A DNA stretch of 5,010 bases from assembly GCA_013824385.1 (NCBI GenBank), contig PNNU01000280.1, positions 1 to 5,010 on the forward strand, written 5' to 3'. The position numbers and the translations under genes were made by a program. Origin of the DNA: Anaerolinea sp. (lineage in GTDB: Bacteria; Chloroflexota; Anaerolineae; Anaerolineales; Anaerolineaceae). The notes under the pieces were generated by a model. The model did not search any database, was not told where the DNA came from, and saw only the letters and a program-made list of their open reading frames with translations. The first letter of the stretch is position 1; each line of letters begins with the position of its first letter. Shown one piece after another: positions 1-4,878 of the stretch.

Positions 1-134
1 CGCTCCAACGATTATGATAATAGTCTGACGATATTAGCGACTTGAAATCTGTGTCGATTACTTAGTCCTATTGTACAGAGTGAAATTCGCTTATCCTAGG
101 GGGACACTGAAGATTCATTTTCAATGTTGATGCC

Positions 135-168
135 GCTTTGTAAATTTTGGGGCTGTTTTTTACAAAGC
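135..168. repeat. Inverted repeat, 10-bp arms, possible hairpin
   Basis: GCTTTGTAAA (135-144) and TTTACAAAGC (159-168) are exact reverse complements separated by 14 bases. As RNA this would be a 10-bp stem, mostly A-U. No run of T follows the right arm on the plus strand, so it is not a standard forward terminator. The right arm overlaps a perfect 10-bp palindrome, AAGCATGCTT, at 165-174. It could be a protein-binding site, a remnant mobile-element end or a small-RNA hairpin; the sequence does not decide. Confidence 0.55.
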
Positions 169-239
169 ATGCTTATCCAGTGGATTATTAATGAGATGAA
201 CACTTAAGAGGCACCTATGAGCTTTCGAAGATTCAGTTA

Positions 240-254
240 GTGCATTTTATGCAC
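240..254. repeat. Short hairpin/palindrome GTGCAT-TTT-ATGCAC
   Basis: GTGCAT (240-245) and ATGCAC (249-254) are exact reverse complements around a TTT spacer, forming a 15-bp interrupted palindrome. Its TGCAT half-site is the same core found in the inverted repeat at 295-332, 55 bases further on. It may therefore be a second binding site for the same regulator, probably the AbiEi antitoxin. The link is inferred from the shared core only. Confidence 0.45.
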
Positions 255-260
255 ATACTG

Positions 261-278
261 TCAGCATAATCAGCATTT
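261..278. repeat. Tandem 9-mers TCAGCATAA / TCAGCATTT
   Basis: Two adjacent 9-base units share the first seven bases, TCAGCAT, at 261-267 and 270-276. They lie between the palindrome at 240-254 and the inverted repeat at 295-332, and they carry the same GCAT core. The repeat is short and could be chance on its own; its position among other GCAT elements is what makes it worth recording. Confidence 0.35.
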
Positions 279-294
279 TTGATTCGATATTTCT

Positions 295-332
295 ATTGCA
301 TTAAGTTATCAATTAAGCTAATATAATGCAAT
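295..332. promoter_or_regulatory. Probable AbiEi operator: 9-bp inverted repeat over promoter and start
   Basis: ATTGCATTA (295-303) and TAATGCAAT (324-332) are perfect reverse complements, with centres 29 bp apart, or nearly three helical turns. The right arm overlaps the TATAAT box and the first two bases of the abiEi ATG, so a protein bound to both arms would cover the promoter and the start site. AbiEi of Streptococcus agalactiae is known to bind inverted repeats in its own promoter and repress the operon. Applying that model here is inference from position and symmetry. Confidence 0.55.
322..327 (+). promoter_or_regulatory. -10 box TATAAT of the abiE operon
   Basis: A consensus TATAAT ends only three bases before the A of the abiEi ATG at 331. 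With usual spacing, transcription would begin at or a few bases past that ATG, giving a leaderless or nearly leaderless mRNA. No good -35 hexamer lies 16-18 bases upstream; TTGCAT at 296-301 is the nearest likeness but sits 20 bases away. The weak -35 fits a promoter expected to be held at low output. The actual start site cannot be fixed from sequence. Confidence 0.5.
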
Positions 333-969
333 GGAATTTGATTTGCTTTTAAAACTTGTCGAAGACGACCCAATCTTTGAGTCATCCCTTCTTCTAGCTG
401 GAAATGTTGACTCAAAGCTGATCCGCATTCAACTTTCGCGGTGGGTAAAAGCCGGCAAAATCTACCGAATTCGCAGGGGCCTTTATTCAGTTGCACCACC
501 ATATCAAAAAAGACAACCCCATCCTTTCCTGGTGGCTAATCACCTGCAGAAAGCATCCTATGTCAGTCTCCAATCCGCATTATCGTTTTACGGCATAATC
601 CCAGAGGTTGTGAATATCACAACCAGTGTGTCGACTGGTCGCCCGGAACGATTGGAAACGCCGTTGGGAACTTATGAATTTCGCCATATCAAAACAGAAT
701 TGTTGTTTGGTTACCAAATGACTGAATTAGGTGGGCAAAGTGCTTTAGTTGCTACACCAGTAAAAGCGCTCTTGGATTTGATCTACTTGCAACCTGGTGG
801 AGATTCGATTGCTTACCTAAAAGAATTGCGTTTACAGAACACAGAAAAACTTGATAAAGACCTTCTCAAAAAACAATCGGAAAAATTCAATACTCCAAAA
901 CTACAAAACGCTGTCATAAATATTCTCCAATTAATGTTTGGAGAATCTGAGGGATACGAGGATCTATGA
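331..969 (+). CDS. abiEi: AbiEi-family type IV antitoxin and transcriptional repressor
   Basis: A 212-residue protein of the AbiEi/COG5340 type. In type IV systems it counters the AbiEii toxin without being described as binding it, and it represses its own operon. The N-terminal winged helix covers about residues 1-55 and ends in the family signature KAGKIYRIRRGLY (40-52). The C-terminal antitoxin domain carries YVSLQSALSFYGIIPE (77-92) and ATPVKALLDL (141-150). Length matches the family. An in-frame TAA at 319-321 rules out a start further upstream, so ATG 331 is the earliest possible. It has no Shine-Dalgarno and lies just after a TATAAT, which suggests leaderless translation. A TTG at 343 with a weak GGA before it is the alternative start. 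The stop overlaps the toxin start (ATGA), so translation is probably coupled. Family call is firm; antitoxin activity is inferred. Confidence 0.9.
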   Translation: MEFDLLLKLVEDDPIFESSLLLAGNVDSKLIRIQLSRWVKAGKIYRIRRGLYSVAPPYQKRQPHPFLVANHLQKASYVSLQSALSFYGIIPEVVNITTSVSTGRPERLETPLGTYEFRHIKTELLFGYQMTELGGQSALVATPVKALLDLIYLQPGGDSIAYLKELRLQNTEKLDKDLLKKQSEKFNTPKLQNAVINILQLMFGESEGYEDL

Positions 970-1772
970 AAGAGTATTTGGCAAACCTGGTAAAGCAAAC
1001 AACCACATCACTGGAAGGAAGAAACCTGGTGCGAGAATACTTACAAGCACGGATTTTAGAATCCTTGCAGAAATCAGGCGCTATGATTCCCTTGGCTTTC
1101 CATGGTGGAACTGCCCTTCGATTCTTATTTTCACATGGACGCTACTCCGAGGACCTCGATTTTGCCCTTGAAGGAGATCGCCAGAGCTATGATTTTACGG
1201 GTTACTTGAAAGCAATTCGCTCTGACCTATCTCCAGAAGGGTATCAAATTGAAGTTAAGCTAAACGCTCAAAAAACAGTAAATAGCGCTTTTATTCGCTT
1301 TCCAGGCTTACTTTATGAAATGGGTTTGTCTCCTATGCAAAGCGAGGTCCTTGCAGTAAAGATCGAGGTCGATACCAATCCTCCAAAAGGAGCAGGGTTA
1401 GCCACAACAGTTACCAGACGTTTTGTTGTCCTCCAACTTCATCATCACGATAAAGCTTCTCTGCTTTCTGGCAAACTCCATGCGATCATGCAGCGTTCCT
1501 ACACAAAGGGACGCGATATTTATGATTTGCTCTGGTATCTGAGTGATCCAACCTGGCCAGAACCGAATTTGATTCTCTTAAACAATGCCCTGGCTCAGAC
1601 AAATTGGAATGGTGGACTCTTAACCGAACAGAATTGGAAACAACAGGTTTGGCAAAGGTTGAAAGCCCTGAACTGGTCAGGGATCGTGGATGATGTACGG
1701 CCATTTGTTGAGCCGAGTTTTAACTTGAATTTACTTACCCTCGAAAGCTTTAAACAGATTTTGAGTATCTGA
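966..1772 (+). CDS. abiEii: AbiEii-family nucleotidyltransferase toxin
   Basis: A 268-residue member of the AbiEii/DUF1814 family in the DNA polymerase beta-like nucleotidyltransferase fold. These cytoplasmic toxins slow growth, giving abortive phage defence or plasmid stabilisation; related toxins modify tRNA, but the target here is unknown. The active-site core is intact: HGGTALR at 46-52, then SEDLDF at 61-66 with the metal-binding pair D63 and D65. Further conserved blocks are KIEVD (132-136), SGKLHAI (168-174, K170) and GRDIYDLLWY (182-191, R183, D184, D187), matching the family K-L-x-A ... R-D-x-x-D pattern. Nothing looks truncated. The ATG overlaps the abiEi stop by four bases, with GAGGA three bases upstream, so translation is probably coupled to the antitoxin. 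No clear terminator follows, so transcripts may run into the next unit. Confidence 0.9.
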   Translation: MKEYLANLVKQTTTSLEGRNLVREYLQARILESLQKSGAMIPLAFHGGTALRFLFSHGRYSEDLDFALEGDRQSYDFTGYLKAIRSDLSPEGYQIEVKLNAQKTVNSAFIRFPGLLYEMGLSPMQSEVLAVKIEVDTNPPKGAGLATTVTRRFVVLQLHHHDKASLLSGKLHAIMQRSYTKGRDIYDLLWYLSDPTWPEPNLILLNNALAQTNWNGGLLTEQNWKQQVWQRLKALNWSGIVDDVRPFVEPSFNLNLLTLESFKQILSI

Positions 1773-1784
1773 TTTTCTCTCTTT

Positions 1785-1793
1785 TGCTATAAT
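1785..1793 (+). promoter_or_regulatory. Extended -10 promoter TGCTATAAT
   Basis: TGC followed by TATAAT is a perfect extended -10 element, 13 bases after the abiEii stop. Predicted transcription start is near 1800, leaving a leader of about 40 bases before the HTH gene. No good -35 is seen at normal spacing; TTGAGT at 1761-1766 is 21 bases away, outside the normal range. Extended -10 promoters often work without a -35. This would give the HTH-hsdM unit its own promoter, separate from the AbiE operon. Confidence 0.55.
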
Positions 1794-1839
1794 CATTGGA
1801 ACAACTGTAATAAATAACAATTTCTGGGAGGGAGTTGCA

Positions 1840-2037
1840 ATGGCTGAGATGGATGAGTTCTGGACTGCAGAAGAAGTTTCAGCATACTTGCGCATTCCAC
1901 AGTCGACTATCTACAAACTCGCCCAGGACAAAGTGTTACCCGGTTTCAAGGTGGGAAAGCACTGGCGTTTTCGCCGGGAAACGATCCTTAAATGGATTCA
2001 GCAAAAAGAGCATAGTACTACGGATTTTTTAGGATAA
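1840..2037 (+). CDS. Small excisionase/MerR-type helix-turn-helix DNA-binding protein
   Basis: A 65-residue protein that is almost entirely one DNA-binding domain of the HTH_17/excisionase type. Residues 8-19 form the first helix (WTAEEVSAYLRI), 22-29 the recognition helix (STIYKLAQ), and FKVGKHWRFRRE (36-47) the wing, followed by a last helix ILKWIQQ. The start is well supported: a strong purine-rich ribosome site, GGAGGGAG at 1827-1834, lies five bases before the ATG. The stop is 12 bases before the hsdM ATG, so the two are very probably co-transcribed. Possible roles are a local regulator of the restriction-modification unit or a recombination directionality factor. No integrase or attachment site is visible, so the regulator role is preferred, but function is not proven. 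Confidence 0.85.
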   Translation: MAEMDEFWTAEEVSAYLRIPQSTIYKLAQDKVLPGFKVGKHWRFRRETILKWIQQKEHSTTDFLG

Positions 2038-2049
2038 CCAGGAATCTTC

Positions 2050-2805
2050 ATGCCATCATTGACTCTCTCACAACTCGAAACCCATCTCTTCAAAGCCGCA
2101 GATATCCTCCGCGGAAAAATGGACGCATCCGAATACAAGGAATATATATTCGGGATGCTTTTCCTCAAACGCCTCTCCGATCAGTTTCAAGTACAGCAGG
2201 AATCGGAATATCAAAAATGGATCACTGCGGGCTTTCCCCACAAAGAAGCTGCAGATCTGATTGAAGACACCAACCTTTACGGTGAAACATTCTTCGTTCC
2301 CAAGCGTGCCCGATGGCGCCCAGGAGTGCACGAAACTCCCGACGACAAAATCATTTATGTTGTCAACCTAAAAGAAGATGTTGGCAATCAGCTCAATAAG
2401 GCGTTAGCCGCCCTAGAAGACTCAAATCCAGAATTAACCGGAGTTCTCAAGCACATCGATTTCAATGCACCCAAGGGGAAGACACGACTTTCGGATCGCC
2501 AACTGGTGGATTTGATCCATCATTTTGACCAGCAGCGTCTGACCAACGATGATTTTGAGTTCCCCGACCTCCTAGGCGCTGCTTACGAGTTCTTGATCAA
2601 GGATTTCGCCGATAGTGCTGGAAAGAAAGGTGGTGAATTCTATACTCCCAATCGGGTGGTGCGCCTGCTGGTCAATATCATCGAACCTCAGGAAGGAATG
2701 ACCATCTACGATCCCACAGTCGGTTCGGGTGGTATTGACCTGCCCCCGATCTTAGTACCAGGTGTTAAGTTAGTCCCACAGACAATTGACCAAATAGTGG
2801 AGTAG
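2050..2805 (+). CDS. hsdM: Type I restriction-modification methyltransferase subunit HsdM, 3'-truncated by IS
   Basis: Residues 1-228 are the N-terminal half of an HsdM, the N6-adenine methyltransferase subunit that works with HsdS and HsdR. The N-terminal helical domain ([20 protein letters not shown], about 9-28, and [12 protein letters not shown], 33-44) is followed by the start of the catalytic domain: [15 protein letters not shown] (194-208) and AdoMet motif I, DPTVGSGG (221-228). Family members are usually about 500 residues. Here the frame enters the IS at about 2736, and residues 229/230-251 are IS-encoded tail. The catalytic motif IV (N/D-PPY/F) and the whole C-terminal part are missing, so no methylation is expected. 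The normal gene would read GGTATG (Gly-Met) where the IS joins after GGTAT. ATG 2050 has AGGAA at 2040-2044. No hsdS or hsdR lies in the window. Confidence 0.9.
   Translation: MPSLTLSQLETHLFKAADILRGKMDASEYKEYIFGMLFLKRLSDQFQVQQESEYQKWITAGFPHKEAADLIEDTNLYGETFFVPKRARWRPGVHETPDDKIIYVVNLKEDVGNQLNKALAALEDSNPELTGVLKHIDFNAPKGKTRLSDRQLVDLIHHFDQQRLTNDDFEFPDLLGAAYEFLIKDFADSAGKKGGEFYTPNRVVRLLVNIIEPQEGMTIYDPTVGSGGIDLPPILVPGVKLVPQTIDQIVE
2736..2747. repeat. IS terminal inverted repeat, orfB-side end
   Basis: TGACCTGCCCCC is an exact reverse complement of 3981-3992. It lies 18 bases beyond the orfB stop codon, at the 3' end of the element, and directly follows the interrupted GGTAT of hsdM. This is the transposase binding and cleavage end. 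Confidence 0.85.
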
Positions 2806-3613
2806 AGAGTGAGACTGTTTGTATTGCTTCAGGTGCTGGTGGTTTGTAACCCAATGAACTATGTGGTCTGACTTGATTGTACTCTTTTCGCCATATTTCC
2901 ATCAATATTTTCGCCTCCTCCAAAGTATAAAAGATTTCACGGTTGAGCAACTCATCCCTGAGTTTTCCATTGAAACTCTCAATATATCCATTTTCCCAGG
3001 GACTTCCTGGTTCAATAAATAATGTTTTTACTCCTAATTCATGCAGCCATTTACGTACATGCTTGGCTGTAAATTCTGAACCGTTATCAGATCGTATGTG
3101 GTCAGGTATCCCTTTCGTACAAAACAACTCAGTCAAGCATTCCAGGACATCCTCCGACTTAAGGTTTCGTCTGACTTTTATGGCCAAGCTTTCTCTTGTG
3201 TATTCATCAATAATGTTCAGTGTCCGAAATGGTCGTCCATCATGGGTTTTATCCATCACAAAATCATAACTCCAGACATGATTGGGATGTGCTGCTCGTA
3301 AACGGACACAAGATCCGTCATTTAGCCACAAATGACCTCGTTTAGGTTGTCTTTGAGGTACTTTTAGTCCTTCTGATCTCCATATCCGTTCAACCCGTTT
3401 GTGATTGACCTGCCAACCTTCGTGCTGCAACATGGCTGTTATTCTCCGATAACCATAGCGACCATATTTTGCAGCCAAAGTGGTTATCCTATGGGTTAGA
3501 GGGTCTTCATCATTCCGTTTCAGAGGTTGATACCTTTGTGTGGATCTAGGTTGTTGGATAGCCCGGCAAGTTCGACGTTCAGAGATATCCAATACCAATC
3601 TGATCTCTCCCAC
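2765..3613 (-). CDS. IS3-family transposase OrfB, DDE integrase domain
   Basis: This is the catalytic half of the transposase, 282 residues from a GTG at 3613. An HTH_21-like region covers about 35-90 (YGRYGYRRI at 50-58, [15 protein letters not shown] at 65-79). The rve integrase core follows with D117 (YDFV), D176 (SDNGSEF) and E212 (NGYIES). There are exactly 35 residues between the second D and the E, the DD(35)E spacing of IS3 elements. No stop or frameshift interrupts it. The same frame stays open upstream through ITSPARRRQI to the orfA end, and there is no good ribosome site at the GTG. The working enzyme is therefore most likely the OrfAB fusion of about 383 residues made by -1 frameshifting. 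The stop is 18 bases short of the terminal repeat. Confidence 0.93.
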   Translation of the reverse strand: MGEIRLVLDISERRTCRAIQQPRSTQRYQPLKRNDEDPLTHRITTLAAKYGRYGYRRITAMLQHEGWQVNHKRVERIWRSEGLKVPQRQPKRGHLWLNDGSCVRLRAAHPNHVWSYDFVMDKTHDGRPFRTLNIIDEYTRESLAIKVRRNLKSEDVLECLTELFCTKGIPDHIRSDNGSEFTAKHVRKWLHELGVKTLFIEPGSPWENGYIESFNGKLRDELLNREIFYTLEEAKILMEIWRKEYNQVRPHSSLGYKPPAPEAIQTVSLSTPLFGQLSVGLT

Positions 3614-3639
3614 TATCTGACGCCGTCTGGCCGGGCTGG

Positions 3640-3646
3640 TTATTTT
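3640..3646 (-). other. Probable -1 programmed frameshift site (A AAA TAA)
   Basis: On the minus strand orfA ends GTA AAA TAA. The run of four A (3646-3643) would let the lysine tRNA on AAA slip back one base at the stop codon, entering the orfB frame as ATA ACC AGC (I-T-S) and leading straight into PARRR and OrfB. orfB lies in the -1 frame of orfA, as in other IS3 elements. The slippery stretch is short, not the usual A6G, so efficiency is uncertain. The GC-rich stretch just downstream might help, but no clear stem was worked out. Confidence 0.55.
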
Positions 3647-3915
3647 ACTTTGAGGGCTTCCTTAATGATCATATTGTCCAGACTCAGGTCCGCAACAATT
3701 CTTTTCAATCTGCTGTTTTCTTGTTCTAATTCTTTGAGCCGTTGCGCTTGATCTGTGCGCATCCCCCCATATTCTTTTCGCCAGCGGTAGTAGGTTTGTT
3801 CGCTGATTCCAATTCCTCTGACAGCCATTTGCGCCGTTTGTCCCTGACTGACAAGTATCTCTATTTGTCGAAGTATATTGATTATTTCCTCAGCTTTGTA
3901 GTATTTCTTTGGCAT
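3640..3915 (-). CDS. IS3-family transposase OrfA, HTH and leucine zipper
   Basis: A 91-residue DNA-binding protein of the IS3/IS911 OrfA type. Residues 8-50 form the helix-turn-helix region (AEEIINILRQIEIL, then GISEQTYYRWRKEYGG), which recognises the IS ends. Residues about 56-86 form a heptad coiled coil (L60, L63, L70, L77) for dimer formation, ending KEALKVK. The ATG at 3915 is chosen because the protein then begins MPKKYYKAEE as in relatives and GGGAG lies eight bases before it. An in-frame ATG at 3930 would add five residues (MGDRI). Alone, OrfA normally regulates transposition; joined to OrfB by frameshifting it gives the transposase. Confidence 0.88.
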   Translation of the reverse strand: MPKKYYKAEEIINILRQIEILVSQGQTAQMAVRGIGISEQTYYRWRKEYGGMRTDQAQRLKELEQENSRLKRIVADLSLDNMIIKEALKVK

Positions 3916-3943
3916 GATCCTGTCTCCCATATTGATTAATTTT

Positions 3944-3975
3944 ACTGATCTTTCTAACTTTCAGTTTGGATCAGT
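3944..3975. repeat. Subterminal inverted repeat before orfA
   Basis: ACTGATC (3944-3950) and GATCAGT (3969-3975) are exact reverse complements 18 bases apart, between the terminal repeat and the orfA start. In RNA read in from outside the element this would form a stem near the start of orfA. Such stems in several IS elements limit transposase made from outside transcription. It could also be an OrfA binding site. Role is inferred. Confidence 0.4.
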
Positions 3976-3980
3976 TTTTG

Positions 3981-3992
3981 GGGGGCAGGTCA
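3981..3992. repeat. IS terminal inverted repeat, orfA-side end
   Basis: This is the exact reverse complement of 2736-2747, with one further G on the inner side. It lies upstream of orfA, so the IS promoter is expected just inside it, though no clear -10/-35 pair was seen. Its last three bases provide the TGA stop that now ends the truncated MASE1 frame. Confidence 0.85.
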
Positions 3993-4796
3993 ATTTATGG
4001 AATTTCGCACCAATGGTCCAGCCCCAATGGCAGTTCCATAAATCGCAATTCCAGAAACTAACGCGACTGAGTTTACTGCACCAATCTGGGTGAATCTTAA
4101 TGCCACGTAAATAACAAACGGGAAGATGACATAGATCATTGCCTCATGTGTCACCCGGCCGAGGGTTTGATTGGCAAACACGTAGCCTGTTACAAAGAGA
4201 AGCAATCCAAGTACTATAATTCCTTCGATTTTCTTTTTAGAGGTCCACCGAATTGGCCAGAGCGTAAACCAGACGAGAAGTAAAGGTGTGAGGACCAATG
4301 CTCCCATAAAATCGCCAATCCACCAGGTGAACCAAATCGTCCACACATATGGCAAGATATCGCTCCCCACCAACAGCAGCGTGATCACTCCTACGGTAGC
4401 CGAAATTGTCGTTGCCAGAGCGCCAAATACCCCAAGACCGATTACATCTTGAACACGGTCTAATGAGTTGCGAAATCCAATTATTTTTTTTAGTAAGAAT
4501 GCTGCAACAAGCGCTTCAAGCGTGTTTCCAACTGCAAGCCCGATGGAAACATATAATGCGTTGTTGTTGAAAAGGTACCCAAAGATAACTCCCAGGGTTA
4601 TACCCAGCCAGTATTTTTTTCCAAACAGCAACAAAGCCGCAATAGCAATTCCGGTTGGCGGCCAGACTGGGGAGGTATTTGGCTGGACGTTCGCCATCAA
4701 TAAACCTAATCTCGCCGCCAAATGGTAAATGATCCCCAAAAGAATCACGCCACTGATGTATTTTATTAATTGAAAAATGCGTTTTTTATTATTCAT
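3990..4796 (-). CDS. MASE1-domain integral membrane sensor, 3'-truncated by IS
   Basis: A 268-residue membrane protein matching the MASE1 sensory domain found at the N-terminus of histidine kinases, diguanylate cyclases and related signalling proteins. Hallmarks are NTSPVWPPTGIAIAALLL (40-57), GLAVGNTLEALVAAFLL (86-102), ISATVG (131-136) and WWIGDFMGALVLTPLLL (158-174). About eight hydrophobic segments span residues 12-258. The frame ends YGTAIGAGPLVRNSIN and stops at a TGA formed by the IS end, where MASE1 proteins normally continue through the last membrane helix into a cytoplasmic output domain. That output (kinase, GGDEF, EAL or phosphatase) is gone, so signalling function is probably lost and its type cannot be known. 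The ATG has only GGA directly upstream as a weak ribosome site; no earlier in-frame start was seen nearby. Confidence 0.88.
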   Translation of the reverse strand: MNNKKRIFQLIKYISGVILLGIIYHLAARLGLLMANVQPNTSPVWPPTGIAIAALLLFGKKYWLGITLGVIFGYLFNNNALYVSIGLAVGNTLEALVAAFLLKKIIGFRNSLDRVQDVIGLGVFGALATTISATVGVITLLLVGSDILPYVWTIWFTWWIGDFMGALVLTPLLLVWFTLWPIRWTSKKKIEGIIVLGLLLFVTGYVFANQTLGRVTHEAMIYVIFPFVIYVALRFTQIGAVNSVALVSGIAIYGTAIGAGPLVRNSIN

Positions 4797-4805
4797 TCCA
4801 AGATG

Positions 4806-4811
4806 ATTATA
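4806..4811 (-). promoter_or_regulatory. Possible -10 box for the MASE1 gene
   Basis: Read on the minus strand this is TATAAT, nine bases before the MASE1 ATG. No recognisable -35 hexamer lies at normal spacing and the surrounding bases are AT-rich, so a chance match is quite possible. If real, the leader would be only a few bases long, which would fit the weak ribosome site. Confidence 0.3.
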
Positions 4812-4878
4812 TATTAACTGACCAATTTACTCGTGAGATGCAGGAGATTTGTAACAATCTTGGTCACCTTCCTTTGCC

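Larger units (their letters stand above)
1..330. other. Gene-free, repeat-rich upstream region
   Basis: No reading frame here is long enough or protein-like enough to call a gene. The longest forward frame running in from the left edge stops after 14 codons. The region is AT-rich and holds several short symmetric or repeated elements: a 10-bp-arm inverted repeat at 135-168, a palindrome at 165-174, a 6-bp-arm hairpin at 240-254, tandem 9-mers at 261-278 and the inverted repeat at 295-332 that runs into the first gene. The tetranucleotide GCAT or its complement ATGC occurs nine times between 130 and 330. The part nearest the gene is most simply read as the control region of the AbiE operon. 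The part before about 230 has no clear role. Confidence 0.6.
2736..3992 (-). mobile_element. IS3-family insertion sequence, complete (about 1257 bp), IS407-like
   Basis: The element begins TGACCTGCCCCC (2736-2747) and ends with its exact reverse complement (3981-3992), the TG...CA ends normal for IS3. Weaker similarity continues inward, including AAGTTAG about 32 bases inside each end. It carries orfA and orfB on the minus strand in the usual overlapping frames, with an intact DDE triad, so it may still move. Two flanking bases (AT) also match at both ends, leaving the boundary uncertain by up to two bases. No choice of boundary gives a 3- or 4-bp target duplication (TAT against ATT; GTAT against ATTT). 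The subgroup is judged by orfB style and size and is tentative. Confidence 0.9.

Noticed and set aside
1..45. C-terminal end of a gene entering from the left edge
   Set aside because: Only 14 open codons before a stop, with no recognisable residues; not enough to call.
135..180. Forward rho-independent terminator
   Set aside because: The stem is A-U rich and no T-run follows the right arm; the T-run lies within the loop and right arm instead.
293..502. Minus-strand open frame opposite the abiEi start
   Set aside because: It lies antisense to a clearly recognised AbiEi winged-helix region and shows no domain or ribosome site of its own.
938..1171. Plus-strand open frame across the abiEi/abiEii overlap
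   Set aside because: It is out of frame with both strong family matches and its translation has no recognisable motif.
1835..2032. Second plus-strand frame over the HTH gene, starting five bases earlier
   Set aside because: The frame starting at 1840 gives a clear HTH_17 protein; the other gives low-complexity sequence with no family character.
2943..3301. Plus-strand open frames inside the IS
   Set aside because: They are antisense to the OrfB integrase core, whose DD(35)E residues are all present on the minus strand.
2732..3996. Target-site duplication at the IS ends (the AT bases shared just outside both ends)
   Set aside because: The shared AT is in inverted, not direct, correspondence with the ends extended, though AT reads the same both ways. 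Extending to 3 or 4 bases gives TAT/ATT or GTAT/ATTT, which do not match.
4468..4728. Plus-strand open frame opposite the MASE1 gene
   Set aside because: The minus strand encodes the MASE1 hallmarks here; the plus-strand product looks like a mirror of membrane codons.
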